A stretch of DNA of 38,266 bases. It comes from Deltaproteobacteria bacterium (lineage in GTDB: Bacteria; Desulfobacterota; UBA8473). Positions 7,813 through 16,730 of the stretch are shown here, piece after piece. The stretch is from positions 1 through 38,266 of the forward strand of contig QZJR01000078.1 in the NCBI GenBank assembly GCA_003599365.1, given 5' to 3'. Under the pieces are notes generated by a model. It did no database searches. It was given only the letters and a program-made list of their open reading frames with translations, and was not told where the DNA came from. The translations under genes and the position numbers were made by a program. Numbering within the stretch: position 1 is the first letter of the stretch; each line of letters begins with the position of its first letter.

Positions 7813-10800
7813 ATGTTAAATCTATTTAATTTTTTTAAGAAAGAAGATGCCTGCACACTGCTTACTCCGCTTGAAGGCAAACAAGCTGAAAGATACCGCC
7901 ATTTCAGAGAACTGCTAAAAAACAATTACCTTGCGCTTCACCTGATTGCGGATTTGGAGGAAGCCTGTTACGGAGGCAAACCGTTCACGCTTCACTGGGT
8001 AAGGATGAAATATCAGAAACTTTTTGAAGCAATAAGTAACATTATTTCATCATTTGAAGGTTTATCCAAAAAGGATATTTCATCGCTTATCCGGGCAAGG
8101 GATGTTATCGGCAATGCCATAAATGAAGAGTTCCGTCCCGAATTCGAGTTTCTAAGCAAAGATATTGTTATTCCTTTTGATGCCTTAACAAGTGCGGAAA
8201 TGAAGAAAATGACAGGCTCAAAAGCCGGAAACCTTGCACTTATCCGAAATGTTCTGGGCTTGCCGGTGCCGGACGGATTTGTGGTAACTGCGTATGCGTT
8301 TCAAAAATTCATGGATGCAAACGGTCTGAATGAGCCTGTTGCAGAAGCATTGGAGGAGATGTCTGTTGAATCCGGTGAAGAGATTGAACGGGTCAGCCGG
8401 AAAATCATAGATATGATTATGCAGTCGCCGGTTCCTTCCGAGATCGAAGAAGCATTGATAAACGCTTATGCCGCGCTTGAACAGAAAACTGTGCCTGGCG
8501 TGCATATTGCCGTTAGAAGCAGCGCAATCGGCGAAGATACGGAAGCCTCATTTGCAGGTCAGTATTCGACAGAGCTGAATGTAACAAAAGACCATATTAT
8601 ACATGCCTATAAAACAGTGATCGCAAGCAAGTATTCCGCACGGGCAATTTCTTACCGGACACATTACGGGCTGGATGATAGGGAAACGCCAATGTGTGTA
8701 GCAGGAATTGTGATGCTGAATCCAAAAGCCAGTGGCGTGCTTTACACAAAGAATCCGACCGAACCTTTTTCTGATGCGGTCAAAATCAATGCGGTCTTAG
8801 GGCTTGGGGAGTATCTGGTTGACGGAAGCGCTTCGCCGGATGTGTTTGTGGCAGACAAAAAAAGAAATATCATTTTGGAAAAACATATCGGTTCCAAAGA
8901 ATTTCGGATGGTAAATCTGAGCGGCGGCGGAATAGATTTGGAAAAAATACCCGAATCCGAAAGACAAATTCCTGCTATTGACGATTCCATCCTGTTTCAA
9001 CTGAGAGATTTCGGGCTAAAACTTGAAGAATATTTCGGAAACCCGCAGGATGTGGAATGGGCAGTGGATAAAAACGGAAAACTGTTTATTCTGCAGTCCA
9101 GACCCCTGAATATTACAGACACCAAAGCTTCGGAAGAAAAAATCGAGGTGAATGAGGCAGAGTATCCGGTTCTGATTTCAAGCGGAAAAGCGGCATCGCC
9201 GGGCGTGGCAATCGGAAATGTTTTTATTGTAGCCCCGGATATTGCGCTCAAAGATATTCCTGCCTATTCCATTCTTGTCGCCAAAACCGCATCGCCAAGT
9301 TATGCCGAAGCCATCGGCAGACTGCGAGGAATCATAACCGATATGGGGAGCACAACCAGTCATCTGGCTTCCGTAGCCCGTGAATTCGGAGTGCCGATGC
9401 TGGCGGACACCAAAAACGCCACATCGGTTCTTGCAAATCAGGATACCGTTACCTTTTATGCCGATATTACCAAAGTCTGGCAGGGAGCCGTGCAATCGCT
9501 CGAAAAGCATGTGAAACCTGCCAAACGCCCGATGTTCGAAAGTCCGGTATATCAAAAAACCAGAAAAATCCTTGACCACATTACGCCGCTTCATCTGACA
9601 GACCCCAAATCCCCGTCATTTACCCCTGAAGGATGTAATAGTATTCATGATATTATCAGGTTCACCCACGAAGAGTCCATGAAACAGATGTTTTCTTTCG
9701 GAGAAACCACAGGAAAAGGCATGACTTCCGTGAAACTGACCGCAAACCTTCCGATGTTCTTTTATCTGATTGACATCGGCGGAGGACTTAAGTTCGGGCT
9801 CTCCACCTGCGATGTTGTTACTCCGGACAGTGTGGAATCCATCCCGTTCAAGGCGGTGTGGAAAGGTTTTACGCATCCTGGCATCACATGGTCAGGCGCA
9901 ATTAACCTCAGTATGGGCAATTTTATGACTCTCATGGCTTCGGGAGCAACAGCGGGCGAAATGCCGGGCGCCACGCCCAGTTATGTTCTGATTGCGCAGG
10001 ATTATATGAATATGAGTGCGCGCTTTGGATACCATTTTGCGACCATTGATACGCTTTGCACTGAAGACAGCAACCAGAATTATATCACGCTGCAATTTTC
10101 AGGAGGCGTAGGGACATATTACCGGCGTTCTTTAAGGATTAATTTTCTTGGAAATGTGCTTAAGCGGCTGGGTTTTGAAGTATCTCTCAAAGGAGATCTG
10201 CTGGATGCGGCTCTGATGAGATATGACAAAGCAGCCACAGAGGAAAAGCTCGATCAGTTGGCTCGTCTTCTGGCATGCAGCCGCCTTCTGGACATGGCGA
10301 TTTCAGGTCAGGAACAGGTCGGTGAAATGGCAGAGTCCTTTTTCAGACAGGAATATAATTTTCTTGAAAGAAAACAGGAAAATGACCCAAAGGAATTGTA
10401 TGTTCACACCGGCTTTTGGAAGACGGTTAAAGAAAAGGATCATATTCGCTGCATTCAGGACGGAGCCAAATGGGGAAACGCTCTCACATCAGGGGTTTCA
10501 AAGCTCATGGGCAAAATGTTCGGAGATTCGTATCAGGAATTTTTGGACAACATCGACGCCTATCATTATTTCCCTTTTGCTATCGCCAAAAACAGCGAGA
10601 TTTCAGACGGATCGGCATCGGTTCTTGTCAATGCAGCATCAGGAAGCATTGACAGAGCCGGTGGCCTGGCATTCGGCATCAAAGATGTCTGCAACTATTT
10701 TGTTTTCAGAATTAATGCCCTTGAAGACAACGTGATTCTGTTTGAATTTGACAAATGCAAGAGGTATCAACGAAAGTCATTTAAAAAGAAAATAAATGCC

Positions 10801-10998
10801 GGCGAATGGTATTTGCTTAAAGTGGAAATTACGGGAAATACATTCAAAGGCTTTGTAAACGATGAACTGCTCATGGAATACGAAGCACAGCGAACTTTGA
10901 GCGGATATATCGGGCTTTGGACAAAAGCGGATTCGGTTACCCATTTTGAGAATTTACAGATTCAATCCGAACAGACCGTGAGAACAATTGAATTTTGA
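7813..10998 (+). CDS. PEP-dikinase-like multidomain protein of unusual architecture
   Basis: A 1061-aa protein. Residues 1-115 are unassigned. About 125-445 form a PEP/pyruvate-binding ATP-grasp domain (KKMTGSKAGNLALI; RSSAIGEDTEASFAGQYS; ending WAVDKNGKLFILQSRPL). About 455-560 form the swivelling phosphohistidine domain, with His517 in TTSHLASVAREFGVP. The C-terminal TIM barrel that binds PEP or pyruvate in true dikinases is not recognisable. It is replaced by an unfamiliar region (about 600-900) and a beta-rich tail (about 925-1061; FVFRINALEDNVILFEF and GYIGLWTKADS) resembling LamG/DUF1080-type concanavalin folds. It may phosphorylate something other than pyruvate via ATP and His517; substrate unknown. 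Its end overlaps the MFS gene by 11 bases. Confidence 0.8.
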   Translation: MLNLFNFFKKEDACTLLTPLEGKQAERYRHFRELLKNNYLALHLIADLEEACYGGKPFTLHWVRMKYQKLFEAISNIISSFEGLSKKDISSLIRARDVIGNAINEEFRPEFEFLSKDIVIPFDALTSAEMKKMTGSKAGNLALIRNVLGLPVPDGFVVTAYAFQKFMDANGLNEPVAEALEEMSVESGEEIERVSRKIIDMIMQSPVPSEIEEALINAYAALEQKTVPGVHIAVRSSAIGEDTEASFAGQYSTELNVTKDHIIHAYKTVIASKYSARAISYRTHYGLDDRETPMCVAGIVMLNPKASGVLYTKNPTEPFSDAVKINAVLGLGEYLVDGSASPDVFVADKKRNIILEKHIGSKEFRMVNLSGGGIDLEKIPESERQIPAIDDSILFQLRDFGLKLEEYFGNPQDVEWAVDKNGKLFILQSRPLNITDTKASEEKIEVNEAEYPVLISSGKAASPGVAIGNVFIVAPDIALKDIPAYSILVAKTASPSYAEAIGRLRGIITDMGSTTSHLASVAREFGVPMLADTKNATSVLANQDTVTFYADITKVWQGAVQSLEKHVKPAKRPMFESPVYQKTRKILDHITPLHLTDPKSPSFTPEGCNSIHDIIRFTHEESMKQMFSFGETTGKGMTSVKLTANLPMFFYLIDIGGGLKFGLSTCDVVTPDSVESIPFKAVWKGFTHPGITWSGAINLSMGNFMTLMASGATAGEMPGATPSYVLIAQDYMNMSARFGYHFATIDTLCTEDSNQNYITLQFSGGVGTYYRRSLRINFLGNVLKRLGFEVSLKGDLLDAALMRYDKAATEEKLDQLARLLACSRLLDMAISGQEQVGEMAESFFRQEYNFLERKQENDPKELYVHTGFWKTVKEKDHIRCIQDGAKWGNALTSGVSKLMGKMFGDSYQEFLDNIDAYHYFPFAIAKNSEISDGSASVLVNAASGSIDRAGGLAFGIKDVCNYFVFRINALEDNVILFEFDKCKRYQRKSFKKKINAGEWYLLKVEITGNTFKGFVNDELLMEYEAQRTLSGYIGLWTKADSVTHFENLQIQSEQTVRTIEF

Positions 10999-12232
10999 CA
11001 GTCTGAAATCAGATATTATACTTCTTTTTTCGACACGCATTATACGTTTGTTTGCTTATGGCTTTCTGTCGGTTGTGCTGGTGTTGTACTTGGCGGAAAT
11101 CGGATTGAGCGGCTATGAAATCGGTCTGCTGCTGTCGCTGACGCTGCTCGGAGATGTGGCGGTTTCGCTGTGGATTACTACCGTTACGGACCGCATTGGC
11201 AGGAAACGGATGCTCATTTTCGGCTCTGTCCTGATGGTATCGGCAGGAGCGGTATTTGTTTTTACAAAGAACCCGCTATTTCTGACCGTCGCCGCTATTG
11301 TCGGCATCATCAGCCCGAGCGGAAACGAAATCGGCCCTTTTCTTTCCATAGAACAGGCTGCCCTGTCGCAACTGCTTCCGGATCAAAGACGCACCCATGT
11401 ATTCGGATGGTACAATCTTGCCGGATCATTTGCCACAGCCCTTGGGGCGCTTTGCAGCGGATGGCTGGTAGAATCTTTGCAAAAATCAGGGTTCACAATG
11501 TCAGACGCATACCGCTGTGTTTTATTCGGTTATTCTGCCTGCGGATTGCTGCTGATTCTGTTATTTATCGGACTGTCATCGGGTGTTGAAACAGGCAAAA
11601 CCCCGACCGTAAAGTGCAAAATGGGGCTTCACCGTTCGAGGAAGGTAGTCATCAAATTAAGCGCCTTGTTTTCTCTTGATGCGTTTGCAGGCGGCTTTAT
11701 CGTTCAAAGTATAGTGGCATACTGGTTTCATATCCGTTTCGGCGCCGATACAGGCGTTTTAGGCAGTATCTTTTTCGGGGCAAATATTCTGGCTGGAATT
11801 TCAGCGCTGCTTGCCGCCCGTATTGCAAAACGCATCGGGCTTATCAAAACAATGGTTTTTACGCATATTCCGTCAAATATACTGCTGTGTATTGTGCCTC
11901 TGATGCCGAATCTTGCATTGGCAATTTCTGTGTTGATGCTGCGTTTCAGTATTTCACAGATGGATGTGCCTACCCGTCAGTCATATATAATGGCGGTTGT
12001 GCTTCCTGATGAACGGGTTGCGGCATCCGGCATTACAAACATTGCCCGTTCAATAGGGGCCGCAGTATCGCCTTCTTTAAGCATATTTTTCTTTGCTAAT
12101 CCATTGTTTATCAGCGCTCCTTTTTTTCTGGCAGGCGGTCTGAAAATAATTTACGATTTGTGCCTTTACCACATGTTTCAGAATATCAAGCCGCCCGAAG
12201 AGAAAGGCACGCTAGTTGAGATGAAAAAATAA
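10988..12232 (+). CDS. MFS transporter
   Basis: A 414-aa integral membrane protein with about twelve hydrophobic segments and the major facilitator motif A (TVTDRIGRKRML) between helices 2 and 3. The best start is TTG at 10988, giving MNFDSLKSDIILLFSTR and overlapping the upstream dikinase-like gene by 11 bases; no ATG fits as well. The overlap points to translational coupling and a shared pathway. Substrate cannot be assigned. Confidence 0.85.
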   Translation: MNFDSLKSDIILLFSTRIIRLFAYGFLSVVLVLYLAEIGLSGYEIGLLLSLTLLGDVAVSLWITTVTDRIGRKRMLIFGSVLMVSAGAVFVFTKNPLFLTVAAIVGIISPSGNEIGPFLSIEQAALSQLLPDQRRTHVFGWYNLAGSFATALGALCSGWLVESLQKSGFTMSDAYRCVLFGYSACGLLLILLFIGLSSGVETGKTPTVKCKMGLHRSRKVVIKLSALFSLDAFAGGFIVQSIVAYWFHIRFGADTGVLGSIFFGANILAGISALLAARIAKRIGLIKTMVFTHIPSNILLCIVPLMPNLALAISVLMLRFSISQMDVPTRQSYIMAVVLPDERVAASGITNIARSIGAAVSPSLSIFFFANPLFISAPFFLAGGLKIIYDLCLYHMFQNIKPPEEKGTLVEMKK

Positions 12233-12506
12233 ATCGCCAAAGTCTCTTGTCAAATTTCCTGGTCAGGCCACACTTACTACAAGGCTTCTGACCTGTTGAT
12301 AACTCCCACAACTTTTTTACTATCGCAGCGAGGACAATTTTTCATAGCTGATTTCTACATTACATCAGCTAATTATCAAAGAACTAAGTGCAATTTAAAT
12401 GGGGAATTACCTTTAATTTAAAGGCATCTAAGATATGCTACAGTTCCTCCCGCGCGCCGCACTGTTTCGGAAAATCGTCCATATCTCCTTGATTCCATCT
12501 GCTGAT
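12233..12506. other. Intergenic stretch after the MFS gene
   Basis: AT-rich sequence between the MFS stop and the direct repeat at 12507. I see no gene, strong terminator or promoter in it. A minus-strand open frame across 12428-12727 overlaps the helicase remnant and looks like a shadow. Confidence 0.4.
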
Positions 12507-12571
12507 TTCGCTAACCATTTCGCTCGATTAAATCCTGACAGACTCGTCAAAACCGGTTGACAAGCAGGCCC
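12507..12571. repeat. Dispersed ~65-bp direct repeat, copy 1
   Basis: Similar to 16032-16095, sharing ACCATTT, AAATCCTGA and a 19-base identical block AACCGGTTGACAAGCAGGC. Similarity stops just after this block, and recognisable helicase coding sequence starts about 35 bases later. The block contains a TTGACA -35 element, but this copy lacks the TATAAT seen in copy 2. Confidence 0.65.
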
Positions 12572-12605
12572 GATTTTTGCCATTGATGATCTGAACAGAC
12601 GGTCA

Positions 12606-14243
12606 ACTAAGGACTGCCTCATATTCAATTTTGTTGCCACCAATACCATAGAAGGCAGGGTTCTCCGGAGGCTGCTGGAAAGACTCCAGGAAATACGCAA
12701 TGCCCTTGATGATGATGCAGTGTTCAATGTTGTGGGAGAAGTCCTTCCGGCTGTTCATATAGAACGCATCCTTCGTGACTATTATGCAGGCAGGCTTGGA
12801 GACGCTGATCTCGAAGAACGCCTGCTTGAAAACGTGGATGAGAGGCAGTTTCGAGCTATCTGCCAGAATGCACTGGAAGGTCTGGCATCAAAAACACTTA
12901 ATCTGGAAATGCTGATAGAACGCCGCGCCCGATCACAGGAATGCCGTGTAGTGCCTGAGACTATAGCCAGGTTTATCCGCGAAGCGGCCGAATACGTTCC
13001 ACTCAAGCTCAAGACATTAGATAATATGCCTCACACATTTGAACCGGCGCGAACCCCTGTAATTCTCCAAAAATACGAGCGGGAACCCAACTGGAAATTA
13101 CCTGCATTAGCAGTCAAATACCCGCGTTGTTCCACCGACCGCGTCACGGCTGAAACCCACAATCTCGAATGGGTAACACCTGGCCACCCACTTTTTGAAG
13201 CAATTCGCAGGCACACCTTTGAAAAAGCCGTTGAAACATTCGGTAAAGGCGCTTGTTTCTATTCCTTACAGCACGAAGTTCCATCCCGTATCGACTTCTA
13301 TCGGGCACGAGTTGTTGATGGCTTAGGGCAGGTTGTTCACGAACGGCTTTTTGCGGTGGAGATTAGGGACAATACCGGCCCATGTCTCCGTGAGTCGAAC
13401 ATGCTCGGAGATTTTATGCCTGCCGAAGCGCCGGAAGAAATCCCGGGTGTTACTTCAGTGCCTGAAGCTTCTGCGTGGCTGCACAAGAATGCTCTTGAGG
13501 CATTTCTCGAAGAAACACGCAAAGAGCGCTTGGCAGAGGTACAACGCATTGCTGAGCACGTGGAACTTTCGCTTACCGAACTGCTTCAACGGGCGGATGA
13601 AGAGATTGGGAAGGCCATGGAGGACAGGGAGAAAGGTATTGCCGGAGCAGACGGACGTATGGCTCAGGCAGAAAACCGACACGCCGAACTTATGGCCCGC
13701 CGCGAACGTCGCAGACAGGAACTCGAACGCCAGGGGGCGTTGTCGCTTCAGGCTATAGAACGTATTACAAGCATTATTGTCCTTCCTCATCCCGAACGCG
13801 AAGCGCCTGACGTCCGTAGTATGCGGCCGAATTCGGAGACTGAAGCCATTGCCATGAAAGTGGTAATGGATTATGAAAAGGTTAAGGGTCGACAAGTTTA
13901 CGATGTTCACGAGAAGAACCTTGGCTACGATATCACCAGTTTGGACATCAACTCCGGAGAACTGCGTCTCATTGAGGTGAAGGGGATAGGCGATGTCACG
14001 GGGACGATTTTGCTTTCGCCCAACGAACGCCGTGTAGCAGAAGACTGGCGAGACTGCTATTGGCTCTATGTAGTGACAAGTTGCAATACAACGCCGACCA
14101 TGCAGGAACCTATCAAAGACCCAGCACGTTTTCCATGGCGCGAGGTTACAAAGGTTGCCCACTACCGGCTCGAAGTAAACGCCATGACGAGACCGATGAT
14201 GGTCAGGGAGGATAAACCACCGTATGGAAGACAGAAACCATGA
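12606..14243 (+). pseudogene. 5'-truncated SNF2-type helicase with C-terminal DUF3883
   Basis: Homology opens at KDCLIFNFVATNTIEGR, the segment just after helicase motif VI in SNF2-family proteins, and continues through VGEVLPAVHIERILRDYYAG. Both RecA-like motor domains upstream are missing. A charged, coiled region (about 13490-13760) is followed by DUF3883 with GYDITSLDINSGE and LIEVKG, a nuclease-like fold. Full proteins of this type are about 1000-1100 aa and occur in phage-defence islands, including DISARM-like loci; that link is by analogy. The longest start-to-stop frame begins at GTG 12720 and would give 507 aa, so a truncated protein could be made. The end overlaps the Fic start by ATGA. 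Confidence 0.75.
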
Positions 14244-15288
14244 GATCCTTTGAATATGGATATTATCTTGAAACGCCGCTTTCCCATGCGCTTCTGATGA
14301 CAATGCGATCATTGGGTGAATTCAGAGGTCGCCAGACACTTTATACCGACCAGTTTCCTGAAGTTCTGGATACATTACGGCGGGTCGCTATTATACAGAG
14401 CACGGAATCATCGAACAGAATCGAGGGCATTACCGTTGGCCCGGGTAGAATCGAAGCCATTGTTTCAAAGAAAGCCAGCCCTCGCGACCGTTCCGAGCAG
14501 GAAGTCGCAGGATACAGAGATTTCTTGCATCCATCCATACCAACCATGCCGGGCTTGAAGTTTCAAACAGCCTCATCCTGGACTGGCATCGAGCCCTATA
14601 CCGTTTCACCAATGAAATGGGTGGAAAATGGAAAGAAAAGGACAATGCTATTCTTGAAGTTAGACAGGATGGGCGTCAAGTGGTGCGCTTTCAGCCCGTG
14701 TCCGCGCTGGCCACACCGGATTTTATGAACGGCCTGAGTAAGCTGTTCAAGCAGGCCACGGACAATGCTGAAACCGACCCTCTGCTGCAAATTGCCACGT
14801 TTGTTTTTGATTTTGAATGTATTCATCCTTTCAAAGACGGGAACGGACGTATCGGACGTCTGCTTACGCTTCTTCTCCTCTATCACGCCGGGTATGAAGT
14901 CGGCGGATACATAAGTCTGGAACGCATCATTGAAGACAGCAAGGATACCTATTACGAAGCGCTCAACAAAAGCTCGCAAGGCTGGCATGAGGGAAAGCAT
15001 GATCTTCGTCCCTGGTGGAATTATTTCCTAGGGATGCTGATTGCAGCTTACAAGGATTTTGAAGACAGGGTCGGAAAAATAACGTCAGCAAGGGGCGCAA
15101 AGAGAGAAATGGTGATAAATGCCATTGAAAGTCTGTCTGAGAAGTTTACGATCGGCGACCTCAGACGAGCCTGCCCCGGTGTGAGCTATCCCACCCTTCA
15201 GCGCGCTCTTGCCGATTTGAGAAAGGAAAAGAAGGTAAGGTGTCTCGGCAGGGGGCCTGATGCAGAATGGGAGCACATCAAGGGTTGA
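14240..15288 (+). pseudogene. Fic-family AMP-transferase gene with a frameshift
   Basis: Two frames together encode one Fic protein of about 349 aa. The first (from ATG 14240) holds the N-terminal domain and the inhibitory motif SSNRIEG, as in self-inhibited Fic enzymes. The second carries NHAGLEVSNSLILDWHRALY, then the catalytic motif HPFKDGNGRIGR, then a C-terminal winged-helix-like segment (TIGDLRRACPGVSYPTLQRAL). The break is at about 14521, after GYRD, and is best explained by one missing base. Fic enzymes usually transfer AMP from ATP to target proteins. A sequencing error could produce the same picture. The helicase remnant is immediately upstream and overlaps by 4 bases. Confidence 0.8.
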
Positions 15289-15304
15289 TAAGATAATCTT
15301 ATCA
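15286..15304. promoter_or_regulatory. Perfect palindrome TGATAAGAT-A-ATCTTATCA
   Basis: Nine-base arms around one central base, overlapping the Fic stop codon. A third half-site, TGATAAGATT, occurs at 15318. No T-run follows, so it looks more like an operator than a terminator. The regulator is unknown. Confidence 0.4.
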
Positions 15305-15333
15305 CGACATGCTGAAGTGATAAGATTGCAACG

Positions 15334-15495
15334 GTGTGGCTGATCCAAAAGTTGATGGCCGAGCTGTTCCAATATGAAAAGTTCCGGAAACAGATGCTGA
15401 ACGCGCCCTCTCCCGTGGAGCGGCATTTCCTAGAAGCGGTCCGGGAGGTTAAAGAACTGGAGAAGGTCAAAACAGCAAGCTCGAAGAAGCAGTGA
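15334..15495 (+). CDS. Short unrecognised ORF or remnant
   Basis: A 53-codon frame from GTG, with an ATG at 15355, reading through AELFQYEKFRKQMLNAPSPV and VREVKELEKVK. It is strongly helical and charged, like the C-terminal tail of a larger protein. No family recognised and no convincing ribosome binding site. It probably belongs to the debris between the Fic gene and the qNOR remnant. Confidence 0.25.
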   Translation: MWLIQKLMAELFQYEKFRKQMLNAPSPVERHFLEAVREVKELEKVKTASSKKQ

Positions 15496-15585
15496 AAGGA
15501 TGCTGGCGGGAAATGGACGGCAAACAAGGACAAGTCATGAGTGACAGCATCGTAAAAAGTAAATTTTCCCATCCCCCGGCGGGAG

Positions 15586-15954
15586 GGGACTTACGGTCTT
15601 CTAGCCATCGGTTTGCTTTTGTTTTCCATGCGGGGGTTAGTCAGGGAGGATGGATGGAGTGACGGGTCACTCAAGGTCTCTTTCTGGGGAACTAATATCG
15701 GGCTTTTTATTATTTTCATCGGGACTTTATTGCCTATCGGTATCCTCCAGGTTCTTGATAATATCAAATACGGCTTCTGGCATGCCCGTTCAGATGAATT
15801 CTGGTTCCAGGATACCATTCAATTATTAGGACAAATCAGGGCGTTGCCAGACCTGCTGATTATCCTTGGCGCTGGTAGGATCCTCCTGTTCATGGTTAAG
15901 GCGATAACCAGACTGAAACAGGCTGAGGTGAAATCTGGTGAAAGGTTTGATTAG
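15586..15954 (+). pseudogene. Remnant copy of the qNOR 3' end
   Basis: 369 bases align without a gap to 2366-2734, the end of the qNOR gene including its stop; identity by eye is roughly 85-90%. The encoded piece begins GTYGLLAIGLLLFSMRGLV and keeps IGTLLPIGILQVLDNIKYGF. It lacks the catalytic core and cannot work as a NO reductase. Substitutions are largely conservative and the frame is open, implying the sequence was under selection after the copies diverged, or came from a relative. The upstream edge falls in GC-rich sequence without homology. Confidence 0.88.
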
Positions 15955-16031
15955 CGGGCAGGGGAAATAGAGAAGGTTATCGAATACCTCTTCCCTACCG
16001 TGAAGAGTGTGATGGATATTACACCAGTTGG

Positions 16032-16095
16032 TCTCGGTGACCATTTTACTACGTCAAATCCTGAAACTCGGAAAAACCGGTTGACAAGCAGGCCG
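16032..16095. repeat. Dispersed ~65-bp direct repeat, copy 2
   Basis: Similar to 12507-12571 and in the same orientation, 3.5 kb downstream. It ends inside a promoter whose -35 element TTGACA is common to both copies. Confidence 0.65.
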
Positions 16096-16108
16096 GTTTC
16101 CATATAAT
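16081..16108 (+). promoter_or_regulatory. Near-consensus sigma-70 promoter for the MNT gene
   Basis: TTGACA at 16081-16086 and TATAAT at 16103-16108 are separated by 16 bases. Both hexamers are perfect consensus. The MNT gene starts 100 bases downstream, with a strong ribosome binding site (AAGGAGGG). Confidence 0.7.
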
Positions 16109-16208
16109 CTAAACTCTAAACCAGTTTGTTCTAATCGTATAAGATGGAAATTCCGGAAGGAAGAAGTGGACGGCTGGGTGAAGTCGGGGTAAAAAGGAGG
16201 GAAGGCAT

Positions 16209-16499
16209 GTGGAATTAGAGAAAAGTCTAAGACTGAAACGCAACGATATCCTACTTCTGGCTTCACGGCACGGGGCAAAAAATGTCAGAATTTTCGGTTC
16301 TGCCGCCAGAGGAGAAGCAGTGCAGGAAAGCGACGTGGACTTTTTGGTAAAAATGGAAGATGGACGTAGCCTCCTCGATCTTAGCGCTCTTGTCGCGGAT
16401 CTTCAGGATATTCTTGGGCGGAGGGTAGACGTTGTTTCTGAAGACGGTCTTTACTGGCTGCTGCGACGGAAGATTCTCAAGGAGGCTAAGCCGTTATGA
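16209..16499 (+). CDS. MNT-type nucleotidyltransferase (antitoxin of a MNT/HEPN pair)
   Basis: A 96-aa minimal nucleotidyltransferase. The signature is GSAARGEAVQESDVDFLV, with the two catalytic Asp residues in DVD, and a third acidic position in RRVDVV. Start is GTG 16209, seven bases after AAGGAGGG. In MNT/HEPN toxin-antitoxin pairs this protein adenylylates and so silences the HEPN RNase. The HEPN gene follows with a 4-base overlap but is deleted internally, so the antitoxin now has no visible intact partner. It is driven by the promoter at 16081. Confidence 0.85.
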   Translation: MELEKSLRLKRNDILLLASRHGAKNVRIFGSAARGEAVQESDVDFLVKMEDGRSLLDLSALVADLQDILGRRVDVVSEDGLYWLLRRKILKEAKPL

Positions 16500-16707
16500 C
16501 GAAAGATTCCCGTGTTTACCTAGTCCAGATACTTGAGCGGATCGAGAGAATCATTCAGTATACTGCCACTGGAAGGAACACTTTTTTTTCAGACCCGCTA
16601 ATCCAGGATGCCGTCATCAGAAATTTCAGGTTTCTATTTCTGCAATTCTCCCGCCGCTTGATCAGATCGAAAAGGAGCTTGCCGGCGATGAAAAAACAAG
16701 CGAATAA
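16496..16707 (+). pseudogene. HEPN (DUF86) toxin with internal deletion
   Basis: The N-terminal part (DSRVYLVQILERIERIIQYT through QDAVIRNF) matches DUF86 HEPN proteins. After about 43 residues the sequence jumps, in another frame, to a piece reading ISAILPPLDQIEKELAGDEK, which matches the family's C-terminal end. The middle of the protein, about 50 residues with the catalytic R-x4-6-H motif, is missing. Normal length is about 110-115 aa. As drawn in one frame the gene would give 73 aa with an unrelated basic tail. The RNase activity must be lost. Confidence 0.78.
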
Positions 16708-16730
16708 GAGAAAGTAAAAAAGCAAAAGTG

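Noticed and set aside
10223-10735. 170-codon plus-strand frame inside the dikinase-like gene
   Set aside because: It lies wholly within an intact, recognisable gene in another frame and has no family features.
12551-12590. Promoter in repeat copy 1 driving the helicase remnant
   Set aside because: TTGACA is present but no acceptable -10 element lies 16-18 bases downstream.
12428-12727. 99-codon minus-strand frame spanning direct repeat copy 1
   Set aside because: It crosses the repeat and the helicase junction, and its weak likeness to the minus strand at 16032-16095 is explained by the repeat itself.
13455-14312. 285-codon minus-strand frame opposite the helicase remnant
   Set aside because: Mirror of a conserved coding frame (DUF3883) with an unusual residue composition; a shadow.
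15555-15590. Rho-independent terminator in the GC-rich stretch before the qNOR remnant
   Set aside because: The C-run and G-run pair poorly and no T-tract follows.
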